Source of the DNA: CAYUUP01 sp964447925
GTDB lineage: Bacteria; Bacillota; Clostridia; Oscillospirales; Oscillospiraceae
Length of the DNA stretch: 44,485 bases
Reading direction: 5' to 3'
Assembly (NCBI GenBank): GCA_964447925.1
Contig: CAYUUP010000002.1
Span: forward strand, 1-44,485
Shown piece after piece: positions 16,116 to 23,860 of the stretch. The stretch's first letter is position 1; every line of letters starts with the position of its first letter. The translations under genes were made by a program, and so were the position numbers. Below the pieces are notes generated by a model. The model made no database searches. It saw nothing but the letters and a program-made list of their open reading frames with translations, and had not been told where the DNA came from.

Positions 16116-16627
16116 GTTTCCGGAAATGCATCACTGATTACTCCAAGGGAGATAATCTGCGGGTGTTCTGGCGGATATTCGCCTGGCGGGATCGGATTTC
16201 CAGCAAGCTACTTCGGGACATTCTCAGCTTTTTTCTCAGCCGCATGGCCCACCGCCACGGGGGGTACATCGGTCGGGATACGGTTTTTTGCGGTAAACCC
16301 TCTCTGCCCCACGGCCTTCACGGGGTCTACATCTCCCGCTTCGCCATCGTGGGCGCGGACTGCCGCATCTATCAGAATGTGACCATCGGGGAAATTGGGC
16401 GGGCCGCTCCAAAAATTGGGAACCACTGTCTCATCGGCGCAGGGGCCATTATTGTCGGCGGAGTCACCATCGGCAATCACGTCAAGATCGGTGCTGGAGC
16501 CGTGGTCAGCACCGACATCCCCGATTTCTCTACTGTGGTGGCTCAGCCGCCCCGCATCATCGAAAGGAGCGTGCAGAATGGCCAGCCGGAAAATCTGTCC
16601 CTCGCCCACGGGCCGGGCTTGGATTGA
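16112..16627 (+). CDS. Left-handed beta-helix acetyltransferase (serine acetyltransferase-like), 171 aa
   Basis: The hexapeptide repeats IGADCRIYQNVTIG, IGNHCLIGAGAIIVGG and IGNHVKIGAGAVV (about residues 80-145) form a left-handed beta-helix. The region IYQNVTIG and the PHG histidine upstream (about 67) resemble serine O-acetyltransferases (CysE) and the related CapG group. The N-terminal 60 residues are helical and basic, shorter than the CysE N-domain. It sits inside the D-Ser operon, starting in the ligase stop (ATGA) and running 50 nt into the racemase frame. A serine substrate fits both the family and the neighbours, but why a D-Ser operon needs it is unknown. Another acyl acceptor is possible. 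Confidence 0.75.
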   Translation: MSFRKCITDYSKGDNLRVFWRIFAWRDRISSKLLRDILSFFLSRMAHRHGGYIGRDTVFCGKPSLPHGLHGVYISRFAIVGADCRIYQNVTIGEIGRAAPKIGNHCLIGAGAIIVGGVTIGNHVKIGAGAVVSTDIPDFSTVVAQPPRIIERSVQNGQPENLSLAHGPGLD

Positions 16628-17720
16628 ATTAGACATGGCCGCTCTGCGCCATAACGCAGGTCTGCTGCAAAGCCTTCTCCCCCAAAGCTGCCAGCTTATG
16701 CCGGCGGTAAAAGCCAACGCCTACGGCCACGGAGCTGTTCTCATCGCCCGTGAATTGAACCGGGCTGGCATCCAGTCCTTTTGCGTAGCCACCGCCCAAG
16801 AGGGAGCAGAGCTGCGAGAACACGGAGTCACCGGAGAAATGTTAGTGCTGGGTTACACCCATCCCAATGACTTCCCGCTGCTGGGCCGCTACGATTTAAC
16901 GCAGTCCATTCCGGATCTCTCTTATGCCGTGGTGCTGGACGCTTGCGGGGGAAATATCAAGTCGCAGATCAAAATCGACACTGGGATGCACCGCCTGGGG
17001 GTGCGCTGGGACAGGCCGGAGGAAATCACACGAATTTTTGACTGCCGGAACCTCCGGATCACCGGCGTTTTCACCCATCTCTCCTCCGCCAACAGCAACC
17101 TGCCCCAGGATAGGGCTGTCACCCTGGCCCAGAACCGGGCCTTCCACAACTGCATCTCCGAGCTGCAGCGACAGGGCTATACCATCTCGGCGGTTCACCT
17201 GCTGGCCAGCGGCGGAATTTTGAATTACCCTGAGCTGGGCGGGGACTACGCCCGGCCAGGCATTGCCCTCTATGGCATGCTGAGCGATAGGCGTGATCAG
17301 AACATACGCTCTGCCGGGCTGCGGCCCGTGCTTTCCTTGAAAGCGCGGGTGGCACAGGTGCGGGAGTTGATGCAGGGCGAGGGGGCCGGATACAATCTGA
17401 AATTCACCGCCCACCGAAACTGCCGACTGGCGGTTCTGGCCATCGGCTATGGAGACGGCCTGCCCCGCAGTCTGTCCTGCGGTGTGGGGGCTGTTTTGAT
17501 CCACGGGCGCAAGGCGCCCATTGCAGGCCGTATCTGCATGGATCAGACATTGGTGGATGTCACGGACATCCCGGATGTCTCCCCTGGGGACGCTGTTACG
17601 CTGATTGGGCAAAATGGAGGCGCTGAGATCACCGTCTATGACCTTGCAGAGCAGGCGGGTACCATCACCAATGAGATACTCAGCCAACTGGGTACACGTC
17701 TGGAGCGGCTGGCCAAATAA
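16578..17720 (+). CDS. alr: Soluble alanine/serine racemase with VanT-type specificity residue, 380 aa
   Basis: The PLP lysine is K45 in MPAVKANAYGHG. The second catalytic base is the Tyr of AIGYGDGLPR (about 291), and CMDQTLVDVTD is the family C-domain motif. Alanine racemases normally have GTINYE near the C-terminus. Here it reads GTITNE, with Asn at about 365 where Alr has the Tyr usually numbered 354. Tyr-to-Asn at this site is the change reported for VanT serine racemases. Unlike VanT, there is no N-terminal membrane domain. ATG at 16578 has AAAGGAG 8 nt upstream and overlaps the acetyltransferase by 50 nt. A role supplying D-Ser to the ligase is inferred. Confidence 0.87.
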   Translation: MASRKICPSPTGRAWIELDMAALRHNAGLLQSLLPQSCQLMPAVKANAYGHGAVLIARELNRAGIQSFCVATAQEGAELREHGVTGEMLVLGYTHPNDFPLLGRYDLTQSIPDLSYAVVLDACGGNIKSQIKIDTGMHRLGVRWDRPEEITRIFDCRNLRITGVFTHLSSANSNLPQDRAVTLAQNRAFHNCISELQRQGYTISAVHLLASGGILNYPELGGDYARPGIALYGMLSDRRDQNIRSAGLRPVLSLKARVAQVRELMQGEGAGYNLKFTAHRNCRLAVLAIGYGDGLPRSLSCGVGAVLIHGRKAPIAGRICMDQTLVDVTDIPDVSPGDAVTLIGQNGGAEITVYDLAEQAGTITNEILSQLGTRLERLAK

Positions 17721-17765
17721 ACAAGGCTCCTCCGGTTTTTGCCGTGAGGAGCCTTGTGTTTTATT
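17721..17765 (+). terminator. Strong terminator of the D-Ser operon
   Basis: ACAAGGCTCCTC (17721-17732) and GAGGAGCCTTGT (17746-17757) form a perfect 12-bp stem, with an inner CGG/CCG, followed by GTTTTATT. 17766-17900 beyond it holds no convincing gene; a 20-codon frame on the minus strand (starting MARAGMRQ) has no ribosome site. Confidence 0.9.
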
Positions 17766-17900
17766 CGAGGAGGGATTGAAGCAGGAACGCAAAACACTTC
17801 AAAATCGCGGCACTGCCTGTTTTCCCCTCAATCCTCCAGCATCCGCCGGATGATCTCCCGGTCAGCCTGCCGCATACCGGCTCTCGCCATTTGGCCCGCG

Positions 17901-18098
17901 TTACTTCTCCTTGTAGTACAGCATACAGTGACAATAGCCCTCAAAGTTGGGGTCGGCTATCTGCTCCCGGAATTCCTTGCAGATGCACCTGTTATCCTCG
18001 GTTTTCTCAAGACGGCAGGGGCAGTAGCCGCCCCTTTCCTTCAGCCCTTGACGAATCATTCGGACAACCTCCTTGTCCTCGTTCAATCGGATTGCCAC
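17901..18098 (-). CDS. Small ferredoxin-thioredoxin reductase catalytic-chain-like protein, 65 aa
   Basis: The protein carries three Cys-x-Cys pairs, C26-P-C28, C38-I-C40 and C56-H-C58, the CPC...CxC...CHC signature of the FTR catalytic chain, which holds a [4Fe-4S] cluster beside a redox-active disulfide. The spacing (9 and 15 residues between pairs) differs from the plant/cyanobacterial enzyme (16 and 8), and the protein is much shorter. GTG at 18098 is chosen because AAGGAGG lies 5 nt upstream; a longer frame from 18134 would contain that site. No FTR variable chain or thioredoxin is adjacent. It probably reduces a disulfide partner at ferredoxin's expense. Confidence 0.75.
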   Translation of the reverse strand: MAIRLNEDKEVVRMIRQGLKERGGYCPCRLEKTEDNRCICKEFREQIADPNFEGYCHCMLYYKEK

Positions 18099-18171
18099 AG
18101 TATCCTCCTTATCTGCGCAAGGCGCCGTCAGCAAATGTGCTGTATCTGCTGCTGAATTTCATTCTCCCGTG

Positions 18172-19863
18172 TCAACGGTTGTCTTCGTAGGCCGACAGAT
18201 CTGATTCGGCCTGAAGCAGCAGGCTGTAGTTTGTGACAAGACTCCGGGCGGAGCTGCTCAGGCTGGAATAGGCTGCCCTGGCCCACTGGATTTTCTTGGA
18301 CATCGCATTGTAATTGCCAGAGGTGATATCGCCAGCCTGGTGGATTTCATCAATGGCGTCTACCACGGCGGAGGCGATGTCCTCATAGGTCTGGCTGGTA
18401 GTGGCACTGCCCTCAGTGCCGTCCAGCTTATAGACAATGACGGCGGTGGTTGACGTGTCGATGCTCTCATATATGGTCTTTGCCACTGTGATAGGCAGGT
18501 TGATGCAGCCATGGGAGCCGCCGGACTTATAGATAGAGCCGCCAAAGGTGGATCGCCAGGACGCGTCATGCAGTCCCACGTTTCCGGAGAAGGGCATCCA
18601 CCAGCTGACAGGGGAGGAATAGTTCTCTCCCTCAAGGGTGGCGTAGCGCTCTTTATAAGTAAAGCTATAGACGCCGGTGGGGGTGGCATCGTTTTTGCCG
18701 GACACAATATCAGACTCCACCACCAGTTCTCCATCCACATAGAAGAACAGGTGCTGGGCGGTCAGATTGACCTCTACATAGGTACCGCCGAAATCCCTGG
18801 AGGCCCCCGCTCCCAGCACGGCGGCGGTCTGGTACCACACCGGCTCCCGGACACCGCTTTCGCCGTTTAGAATCATGGCGGCCAACTCCTTCGCCTCGGC
18901 ACTCTCATTCATCCACCAGCCGTAATCGCCCGCCGTGGCCAGATCCCCACCTTCAATAGTGACCTCTGAGCCATAAGAGGTGGAGATGGTGCGGGTACGT
19001 CCGATGGTGTTATAGGTGGAGGCCAGGCTGCGAACAAAGGCGGCCACCTGGGTTTCGTCCAGGGTGACGCTGTAGTCCTCATCCAGGGTGAGCCAGTCCT
19101 GAATGGCGGCCCCATCCAAGGTGACTGTATCCTTGCCCATCTCATAGGTAATGACCACGCTGACATATGGGTTCAGAGCCTGGGCCTGGGCGTTTAGCGT
19201 CTCGTCATCGGCGGTGATTTCAGGGGCGGCATAGCAGCCTGATTGCTCCAGATCCAGTTCCGTCAGGAAAGATGAGACGGCGGCTTCAATGGCGGCAGCA
19301 GCCTTTTCAGTGTCAACTAGATCGCCCTGTATTTCCTCTACAACCACCATCCGACCGGCGTCTGCATCATAGGTAAGATAGGCATCAGCAGGAGCAGTCT
19401 GGTTGGCGGTGTCCATGCAATCCAGCGCAGCGATTATCTCAGCCAGCTTTTCGCTGTCATAGGTGCAGGTGGTTTCCAGTATGATATCATCGTGTACACC
19501 GCCAAAGACGGCCAGAGGCCAACTCCACTGGTTCTGGGCGTTCAGCGGCTCCTCCAGTGCGCCGTCCAGATTCACAGAAAAGCCGATGCTGTCACCAGAG
19601 ATGGCTTCCGATCTGCCGTCCCGCTGGGAGATGGTCAAGGCATAACTGGATTGAAAATTCTCCAGGATGTTCTCTGCCCGGGTGGCGGTCATGCCGGAGA
19701 CATCGTATTCATTGACGGTGGTGCCGGGAAGAAAATGGCCGCCATAGTAGATGGCAACACCTATGTAGGCGGCGGTCAGGATCAGCAGCAGTCCGCCCAG
19801 GACGGACAGCAGAATGATTGGCGTTTTGGAGCGGCTGCGGGATGTTTCTGTCATTGCGGGCAT
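18172..19863 (-). CDS. L,D-transpeptidase with PG-binding domain, 563 aa
   Basis: A membrane anchor (about residues 16-40) is followed by peptidoglycan-binding domains of the PG_binding_4 type (about 50-320) and a YkuD L,D-transpeptidase domain. Its catalytic motif SHGCINLP has Cys at about 453, with the upstream His in GLHDASW at about 430. A short helical C-terminal tail follows. YkuD enzymes make 3-3 crosslinks or attach proteins to meso-diaminopimelate using tetrapeptide donors, so they do not depend on D-Ala-D-Ala. ATG at 19863 has AAAGGAAG upstream and a consensus promoter at 19891-19919; the longer frame to 20067 reads through that promoter and is rejected. It is convergent with the D-Ser operon. 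Confidence 0.9.
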   Translation of the reverse strand: MPAMTETSRSRSKTPIILLSVLGGLLLILTAAYIGVAIYYGGHFLPGTTVNEYDVSGMTATRAENILENFQSSYALTISQRDGRSEAISGDSIGFSVNLDGALEEPLNAQNQWSWPLAVFGGVHDDIILETTCTYDSEKLAEIIAALDCMDTANQTAPADAYLTYDADAGRMVVVEEIQGDLVDTEKAAAAIEAAVSSFLTELDLEQSGCYAAPEITADDETLNAQAQALNPYVSVVITYEMGKDTVTLDGAAIQDWLTLDEDYSVTLDETQVAAFVRSLASTYNTIGRTRTISTSYGSEVTIEGGDLATAGDYGWWMNESAEAKELAAMILNGESGVREPVWYQTAAVLGAGASRDFGGTYVEVNLTAQHLFFYVDGELVVESDIVSGKNDATPTGVYSFTYKERYATLEGENYSSPVSWWMPFSGNVGLHDASWRSTFGGSIYKSGGSHGCINLPITVAKTIYESIDTSTTAVIVYKLDGTEGSATTSQTYEDIASAVVDAIDEIHQAGDITSGNYNAMSKKIQWARAAYSSLSSSARSLVTNYSLLLQAESDLSAYEDNR

Positions 19864-19890
19864 GGAACCACTTCCTTTCTCTGTGCCGCC

Positions 19891-19919
19891 ATTGTAGCAC
19901 AGAAATAAAACGGCGTCAA
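19891..19919 (-). promoter_or_regulatory. Sigma-A type promoter of the L,D-transpeptidase gene
   Basis: On the minus strand TTGACG (19914-19919), a 17-bp spacer and TACAAT (19891-19896) lie about 28 nt before the start codon. Confidence 0.8.
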
Positions 19920-20183
19920 ATTTGTTTCCGAATCCGGACGGTTCAGGATCCACTGGCGTTTGCCGTTGGAGTTGGAGCATCAGACACTCCAGCAGGCCTC
20001 GCGCTCCAACGTCCGCCAGCTCCATGTTCGCCATAGGCCGCCAGAACCCAGCTGCTTGCGCATGCACGTATAGCCGGAGTCTCTAGCCGACTCCGCCGTT
20101 CTGATTCGCACGCTACTTATCCAGGCTTGATGCACATGCCCCCGCGCCCGGCGGGTCGCTTGACTAGTCGGGTAAAGGAACGG
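19920..20183. other. Non-coding stretch with nested hairpins
   Basis: No credible gene is visible in these 260 bases. Inverted repeats are dense: CGTTGGAG/CTCCAACG encloses TGGAG/CTCCA (about 19963-20022), and GGAGTC/GACTCC lies at about 20075-20094. A structured RNA or a worn coding remnant are both possible; I could not match it to tmRNA, 6S, RNase P or SRP RNA. Confidence 0.35.
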
Positions 20184-20231
20184 GAATATGATAACAGCCC
20201 ACAGATGCCGGCAGGCGGACTCAGTGGGCTG
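20184..20231 (-). terminator. Terminator of the prmA-exonuclease operon
   Basis: On the minus strand CAGCCCAC and GTGGGCTG (20224-20231 and 20195-20202) pair over 8 bp with an inner GCC/GGC, then TTATCATATT follows. It is the first strong hairpin after the exonuclease stop. 20232-20316 contains nothing else. Confidence 0.55.
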
Positions 20232-20316
20232 CTTTCTATGCGGTTAGATATAACAGCAATTGCTGTACACAGGAAAAGGATCACAGCGGTAATTTCAAAC
20301 CGATTGTTCAAATTTC

Positions 20317-21339
20317 CTATGAAACGCCCCCCTCCAGAGGGGGACCGCTCCTTCGGGCGCTTCGCTTTTTCTTCCGGGGGATCCTCTTAACGGAGATCAG
20401 TTCGCCTCCGGACCGGCATAGTCCAAAGAGTTTCCGGGAGAAGGCAGCTTCGGGATAGACCCGGAGCAGACCCCGGTACGCCGTTTTCACGTCCGTCAGC
20501 TGGAGCAGACTATAGAACCGGCCATGCTCTCCACAGCGGGTGCGGGCCACGGCAAAGTCACCCAAGCAGTACCAGCTGCCAGAGCAGAGGGCAGTGTCAC
20601 ACACCGGGCAGGAAAAGACCCGGGCAGATCGCCCCTTCAGCAGATTTTCCAGTGAGAGGGCTGGACCGATCCTGCGGGTCATCAGGGCGCTGTCCTCCGT
20701 TAGCAGATCATTTATCATGGTCAGGGCAGCGGACTGGCTTTCTTCCCTGTGCCGACGGATCAGATCGGACTCCAGGCGGTCAAGCTCTGCCTCAGTGGGC
20801 AGGCGGCCCCAGCGCCGCACCAACTCCTGGGCGATGCAGGCGGTGTAATAGGCATCGTTCCCAGCATCGTGGAAGGTCAGCTTGTCCTCCAGGGCCAAAG
20901 TCTCCACCGCCCCTTTCAGGGACATCTGCTGATTGGTACCCAGAAATTGCAAGTCAAATGCCCGCTGGAGGTCGCGGATCTCCAGTGAGAGATATTCCTC
21001 CAGCCCGTACCACACCAGGTTACAATCCAACACCCGGGCATCGCTGGTACCCCAGGTGAAGAAAACGGCGTCCTCCCCGCACCACTGGAAGAAGCTCCGG
21101 ATGACGGTGGGAAAGGGGGCAGCATGACGGAGCTGCTGCTGGGTCAAGGGTAGCAGCTTGCGTACTTGGTGGTGGAGGCTGTGGTGGATGGTAGGACGGA
21201 CACAGGCGGAAAAGCTCTCCGCAGGCCCCTCCCAGCTATCCAGCCGGATGGCACCCAGCTGGATGATTTCATCAATGCGCTCCGTCTCGGAGCGGGGGTA
21301 GCCCTGGTTCCATTCAAGATCAAAGAATACAAAACTCAT
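20317..21339 (-). CDS. DEDD-family 3'-5' exonuclease, 340 aa
   Basis: The N-terminal half is an RNase D/DnaQ-like exonuclease domain. FFDLEWN supplies the first acidic pair (D7, E9), WGTSDARVLD lies near residue 97, and FHDAGNDAYYTACI gives the last His and Asp (about 157-162), as in the DEDDh group. The C-terminal 150 residues include a cysteine set (FSCPVCDTALCSGSWYCLGD ... C) that may bind zinc and is not part of the basic exonuclease fold. It resembles the KapD/EXOIII-type proteins of Firmicutes. It is last in the prmA operon, 36 nt after thyX, with a weak ribosome site (AAGAAG). The substrate, RNA or DNA, is not decided by sequence. Confidence 0.82.
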   Translation of the reverse strand: MSFVFFDLEWNQGYPRSETERIDEIIQLGAIRLDSWEGPAESFSACVRPTIHHSLHHQVRKLLPLTQQQLRHAAPFPTVIRSFFQWCGEDAVFFTWGTSDARVLDCNLVWYGLEEYLSLEIRDLQRAFDLQFLGTNQQMSLKGAVETLALEDKLTFHDAGNDAYYTACIAQELVRRWGRLPTEAELDRLESDLIRRHREESQSAALTMINDLLTEDSALMTRRIGPALSLENLLKGRSARVFSCPVCDTALCSGSWYCLGDFAVARTRCGEHGRFYSLLQLTDVKTAYRGLLRVYPEAAFSRKLFGLCRSGGELISVKRIPRKKKRSARRSGPPLEGGVS

Positions 21340-21375
21340 AATTCTTCTTTTTCATACCGCAATGACAGGGGCTGC

Positions 21376-22167
21376 TCAGTTCTTGTCCAGTTCTTGCCGC
21401 AACACGCTGTAATGTTCCCGGACCTCTGCCGCCCTGCCGCAGGTCATCTTTCCCTCGGGACAGTTCCCCGCCACGCAGGGGGGGCCGCTGCGGGAGAAGA
21501 GGATGGGAGCCACGGGGTAAACCAGCTTGAACATCTCCTCCGCCAGTGTCCGGATCTCCCACTGGGCCCGACTACAGCACCGGAGCCGGAAAAAGTTATT
21601 CAGCGAGCGGGCATTCATAGTCACCACCAGCTTGGTCTCACAGGCGTTAGGCAAGACAAAGCGGGCATCCTCATTGGCCAGCTTCTCTGCCTTCCGGTTA
21701 GCCTCCTTCTCATCCAGTCCCTCTGCCAGGAAGCGGGCCTTGTGTACCCTCTGAAGGTCAGCGGCAATAGAGAGGTAATGCTCCCCCTCCTCTTCCATGG
21801 CTTTCAGAAAGGCGGCTTTGGAGACCGGGTCAGCCTCCACCTCCGGGGGGATAACATACTGGAAGTCATCCAGCCGGACATACCGCTGGCTCTGGACGGA
21901 GTAGGATGCCAACCGGTGGCGGGTAATCTGGGCCAGCAGTGACCGGGACACCCCCTCGATGGCGAAGGTAAATGTGGCATGCTCAATAGGACTCTCGTGG
22001 CCATAGCTGGCCAGCATAGTCAGAAAGCGCTTGCAGCTCTCATCGGTCATCTTCTCTTGTAACTGCTCCACGCCCACTTTGGAATAGCACAGCTTGGCAG
22101 CGGTGGCAACAACCCGCTCCGGATCGGGGGTATGGGCGATGAGTTGGACGTTCAGTTTCGCAGACAT
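21376..22167 (-). CDS. thyX: Flavin-dependent thymidylate synthase ThyX, 263 aa
   Basis: ThyX makes dTMP from dUMP with methylenetetrahydrofolate and FAD/NADPH. The defining RHR-x7-S motif reads RHRLASYSVQSQR (residues 83-95). EHATFTFAIEGVSR and ARSLNNFFRLRC also match the fold. Length is within the family range (about 220-265 aa), with a slightly extended Cys-bearing C-terminus. ATG at 22167 follows GAGGGAG. No thyA is seen in the window. Its neighbour two genes up is prmA, so it is part of a mixed housekeeping operon. Confidence 0.95.
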   Translation of the reverse strand: MSAKLNVQLIAHTPDPERVVATAAKLCYSKVGVEQLQEKMTDESCKRFLTMLASYGHESPIEHATFTFAIEGVSRSLLAQITRHRLASYSVQSQRYVRLDDFQYVIPPEVEADPVSKAAFLKAMEEEGEHYLSIAADLQRVHKARFLAEGLDEKEANRKAEKLANEDARFVLPNACETKLVVTMNARSLNNFFRLRCCSRAQWEIRTLAEEMFKLVYPVAPILFSRSGPPCVAGNCPEGKMTCGRAAEVREHYSVLRQELDKN

Positions 22168-22201
22168 GATATACTCCCTCGTTCTTCCACGGCCGACCCT
22201 G

Positions 22202-22672
22202 TCAGTCGGCCTGTTCCTGCTGGGACAGATAGGCGTTGACTTCGTCCATGATGTTCTGGTCAGTCATATAGAAGGTGAAGGCGCCGCTGGCCACCAGTTC
22301 CCCGCTGTCGCCGGTAAGGGCGCAGTGGAAAATGGAGATGTGCCGTCCCGTCTTGACCGGAGTGGCCACACAGCGGATGATACTTCCTGTACCCGGCCGG
22401 TGGAAGTTGAACTCATAGTTCAGGGTGACAACGCCCTGCCCGCGGGTGCAGGCAGCAATGCCAGAGACTGTGTCTGCCAATGTTGCCATGCCGCCTCCGT
22501 GGACGATGCCCAGATAGTTAAGGTTCTCCTGAGAAAGGTGCAGGACGCCCTCGCAATAGTCCTGATCCACCTTGGTCAATTCCACACCGATAAACCTGGC
22601 AAAGGTAGGCTTCTCGTTGACATAGCGTAGCAGCTTGGTATAGTCCTCCTGTGTCATGGTATATTGGCTCAT
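22202..22672 (-). CDS. PaaI-family hotdog thioesterase, 156 aa
   Basis: A single hotdog domain contains the signature NYLGIVHGGGMATLADTV (about residues 52-69), whose HGG turn and Asp belong to the PaaI/YbgC-like acyl-CoA thioesterases. FHRPGTGSIIRCVATPVKTGR is the second conserved strand pair. It probably hydrolyses aryl- or acyl-CoA in the cytoplasm; the substrate is unknown. It starts inside the prmA stop (ATGA overlap at 22669-22672) and ends 34 nt before thyX, so translation is coupled to prmA. Confidence 0.88.
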   Translation of the reverse strand: MSQYTMTQEDYTKLLRYVNEKPTFARFIGVELTKVDQDYCEGVLHLSQENLNYLGIVHGGGMATLADTVSGIAACTRGQGVVTLNYEFNFHRPGTGSIIRCVATPVKTGRHISIFHCALTGDSGELVASGAFTFYMTDQNIMDEVNAYLSQQEQAD

Positions 22673-23688
22673 ACTAAAACATCCTTTCTTTTACGATCAG
22701 GGACCAAAACCGGCGTCACCGGTGCGTGGGCCGCAAGACAGAACCAGCCCTCCAAAGTCTCTGTGCGGAATACTGCAAGCCCCTGGGCAGCAAGGGCGGA
22801 CTTCACATCATCCTGCCGCCCTTCAATGATGCCGGAGCAGAGGAATACGCCTCCTTTTGCCAGCAGACCAGGTACTGCCGGAGCTAAAGCGATGATTACA
22901 TCTGCCACGATGTTGGCCAGTACCAGAGGATATTGCCCCGCCAGACGGGACTGCAGGTCCCCATTGGTGAGGATATCGCCGCAAAACAGAGAGAGTCTGT
23001 TCTCCACCCGGTTCAGAGTGGCATTTTCCCCCGCCACCCGGACAGCCCGTGGGTCGATGTCACAGCCAAAGGCGTTGGTTGCTCCCAGTTTCAGGGCGGC
23101 GATGGACAAAATACCGCTGCCGCAGCCCAGATCCAGCACTGGGCCATTCTGGGGAATGTAATTCTCCATCGTGGCAAGGCACATCCTGGTAGTGGCGTGG
23201 GCGCCGGTGCCAAATGTCAGGCCGGGATCCAGCAGCAGGGGGATCCTGCCATCGGGAACCGGCTCCTGCCGCAGCCATTCCGGCTGGATATAGAGCCGTT
23301 GTCCCACAGGGAACGGTTTGTAATATGCCTTCCAGCTCTCCGCCCAGTCTTCCTGACGGAGAGAGCTGATCCTCCAGTCCAGTGGCGCCGGGAACCATGG
23401 GTTTTCTTCGCAGAAACGCTCCAGTTCCGCACGCAGCCCGCCCAGACGATCCCGTCCCTCTTCGTCATCGGTGAGATAGAACTGCACCCGATTGACGCCC
23501 CGGAAGGTGTCTGCCAGAGCCTGATCTGTCTCGTCCCAGAAGGGGCGGTTAACCGCTTCAAAAGCAGCAAAGTCTGTTTCATCCTGGATCACCAGCCCGA
23601 TAATGTCCCGGGCCGTCAGCCAGGCAGTCAGCGGCTCCATCCCCTCCGCCGTAGTTTCGATGGAAACTTCAAGCCACCCATCCTCCAT
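22669..23688 (-). CDS. prmA: Ribosomal protein L11 methyltransferase PrmA, 339 aa
   Basis: PrmA trimethylates ribosomal protein L11 using S-adenosylmethionine. An N-terminal L11-recognition domain (about residues 1-130) is followed by the Rossmann methyltransferase with TFGTGAHATTRMCLATME (about 168-185), VLDLGCGSGILSIAALKLG (about 195) and VLANIVADVI (about 268). These are family hallmarks, and the length is slightly above the usual 300. ATG at 23688 is preceded by GAGGTGAG. It is the first gene of a four-gene operon with its own promoter. Confidence 0.94.
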   Translation of the reverse strand: MEDGWLEVSIETTAEGMEPLTAWLTARDIIGLVIQDETDFAAFEAVNRPFWDETDQALADTFRGVNRVQFYLTDDEEGRDRLGGLRAELERFCEENPWFPAPLDWRISSLRQEDWAESWKAYYKPFPVGQRLYIQPEWLRQEPVPDGRIPLLLDPGLTFGTGAHATTRMCLATMENYIPQNGPVLDLGCGSGILSIAALKLGATNAFGCDIDPRAVRVAGENATLNRVENRLSLFCGDILTNGDLQSRLAGQYPLVLANIVADVIIALAPAVPGLLAKGGVFLCSGIIEGRQDDVKSALAAQGLAVFRTETLEGWFCLAAHAPVTPVLVPDRKRKDVLV

Positions 23689-23721
23689 AACACGCTCACC
23701 TCGTCAGTGCTTGCTTTTTCT

Positions 23722-23750
23722 ATAATAATACATTTCTGTCAAAATTGCAA
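23722..23750 (-). promoter_or_regulatory. Probable promoter of the prmA operon
   Basis: On the minus strand TTGCAA (23745-23750) and TATTAT (23722-23727) are 17 bp apart. A TTGACA inside the spacer could form an overlapping alternative, but its spacing to any -10 is poor. Confidence 0.55.
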
Positions 23751-23860
23751 TCCCTAAAATCACAGCCAGCTTTTGGGGCTATGGATCCGCCCGTATGATT
23801 TCCGGGCATCTGCGCATAATACCTCCGGAACCCATCAGCGTGCAAAGGAGAGGATTACCC

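Noticed and set aside
18360..19166. Out-of-frame minus-strand readings within the L,D-transpeptidase gene
   Set aside because: They overlap the conserved YkuD frame and have no start signals or recognisable domain.
20117..20311. 64-codon minus-strand frame with a hydrophobic start after the exonuclease gene
   Set aside because: It would need a TTG start with a poor ribosome site and it runs through the operon terminator hairpin.
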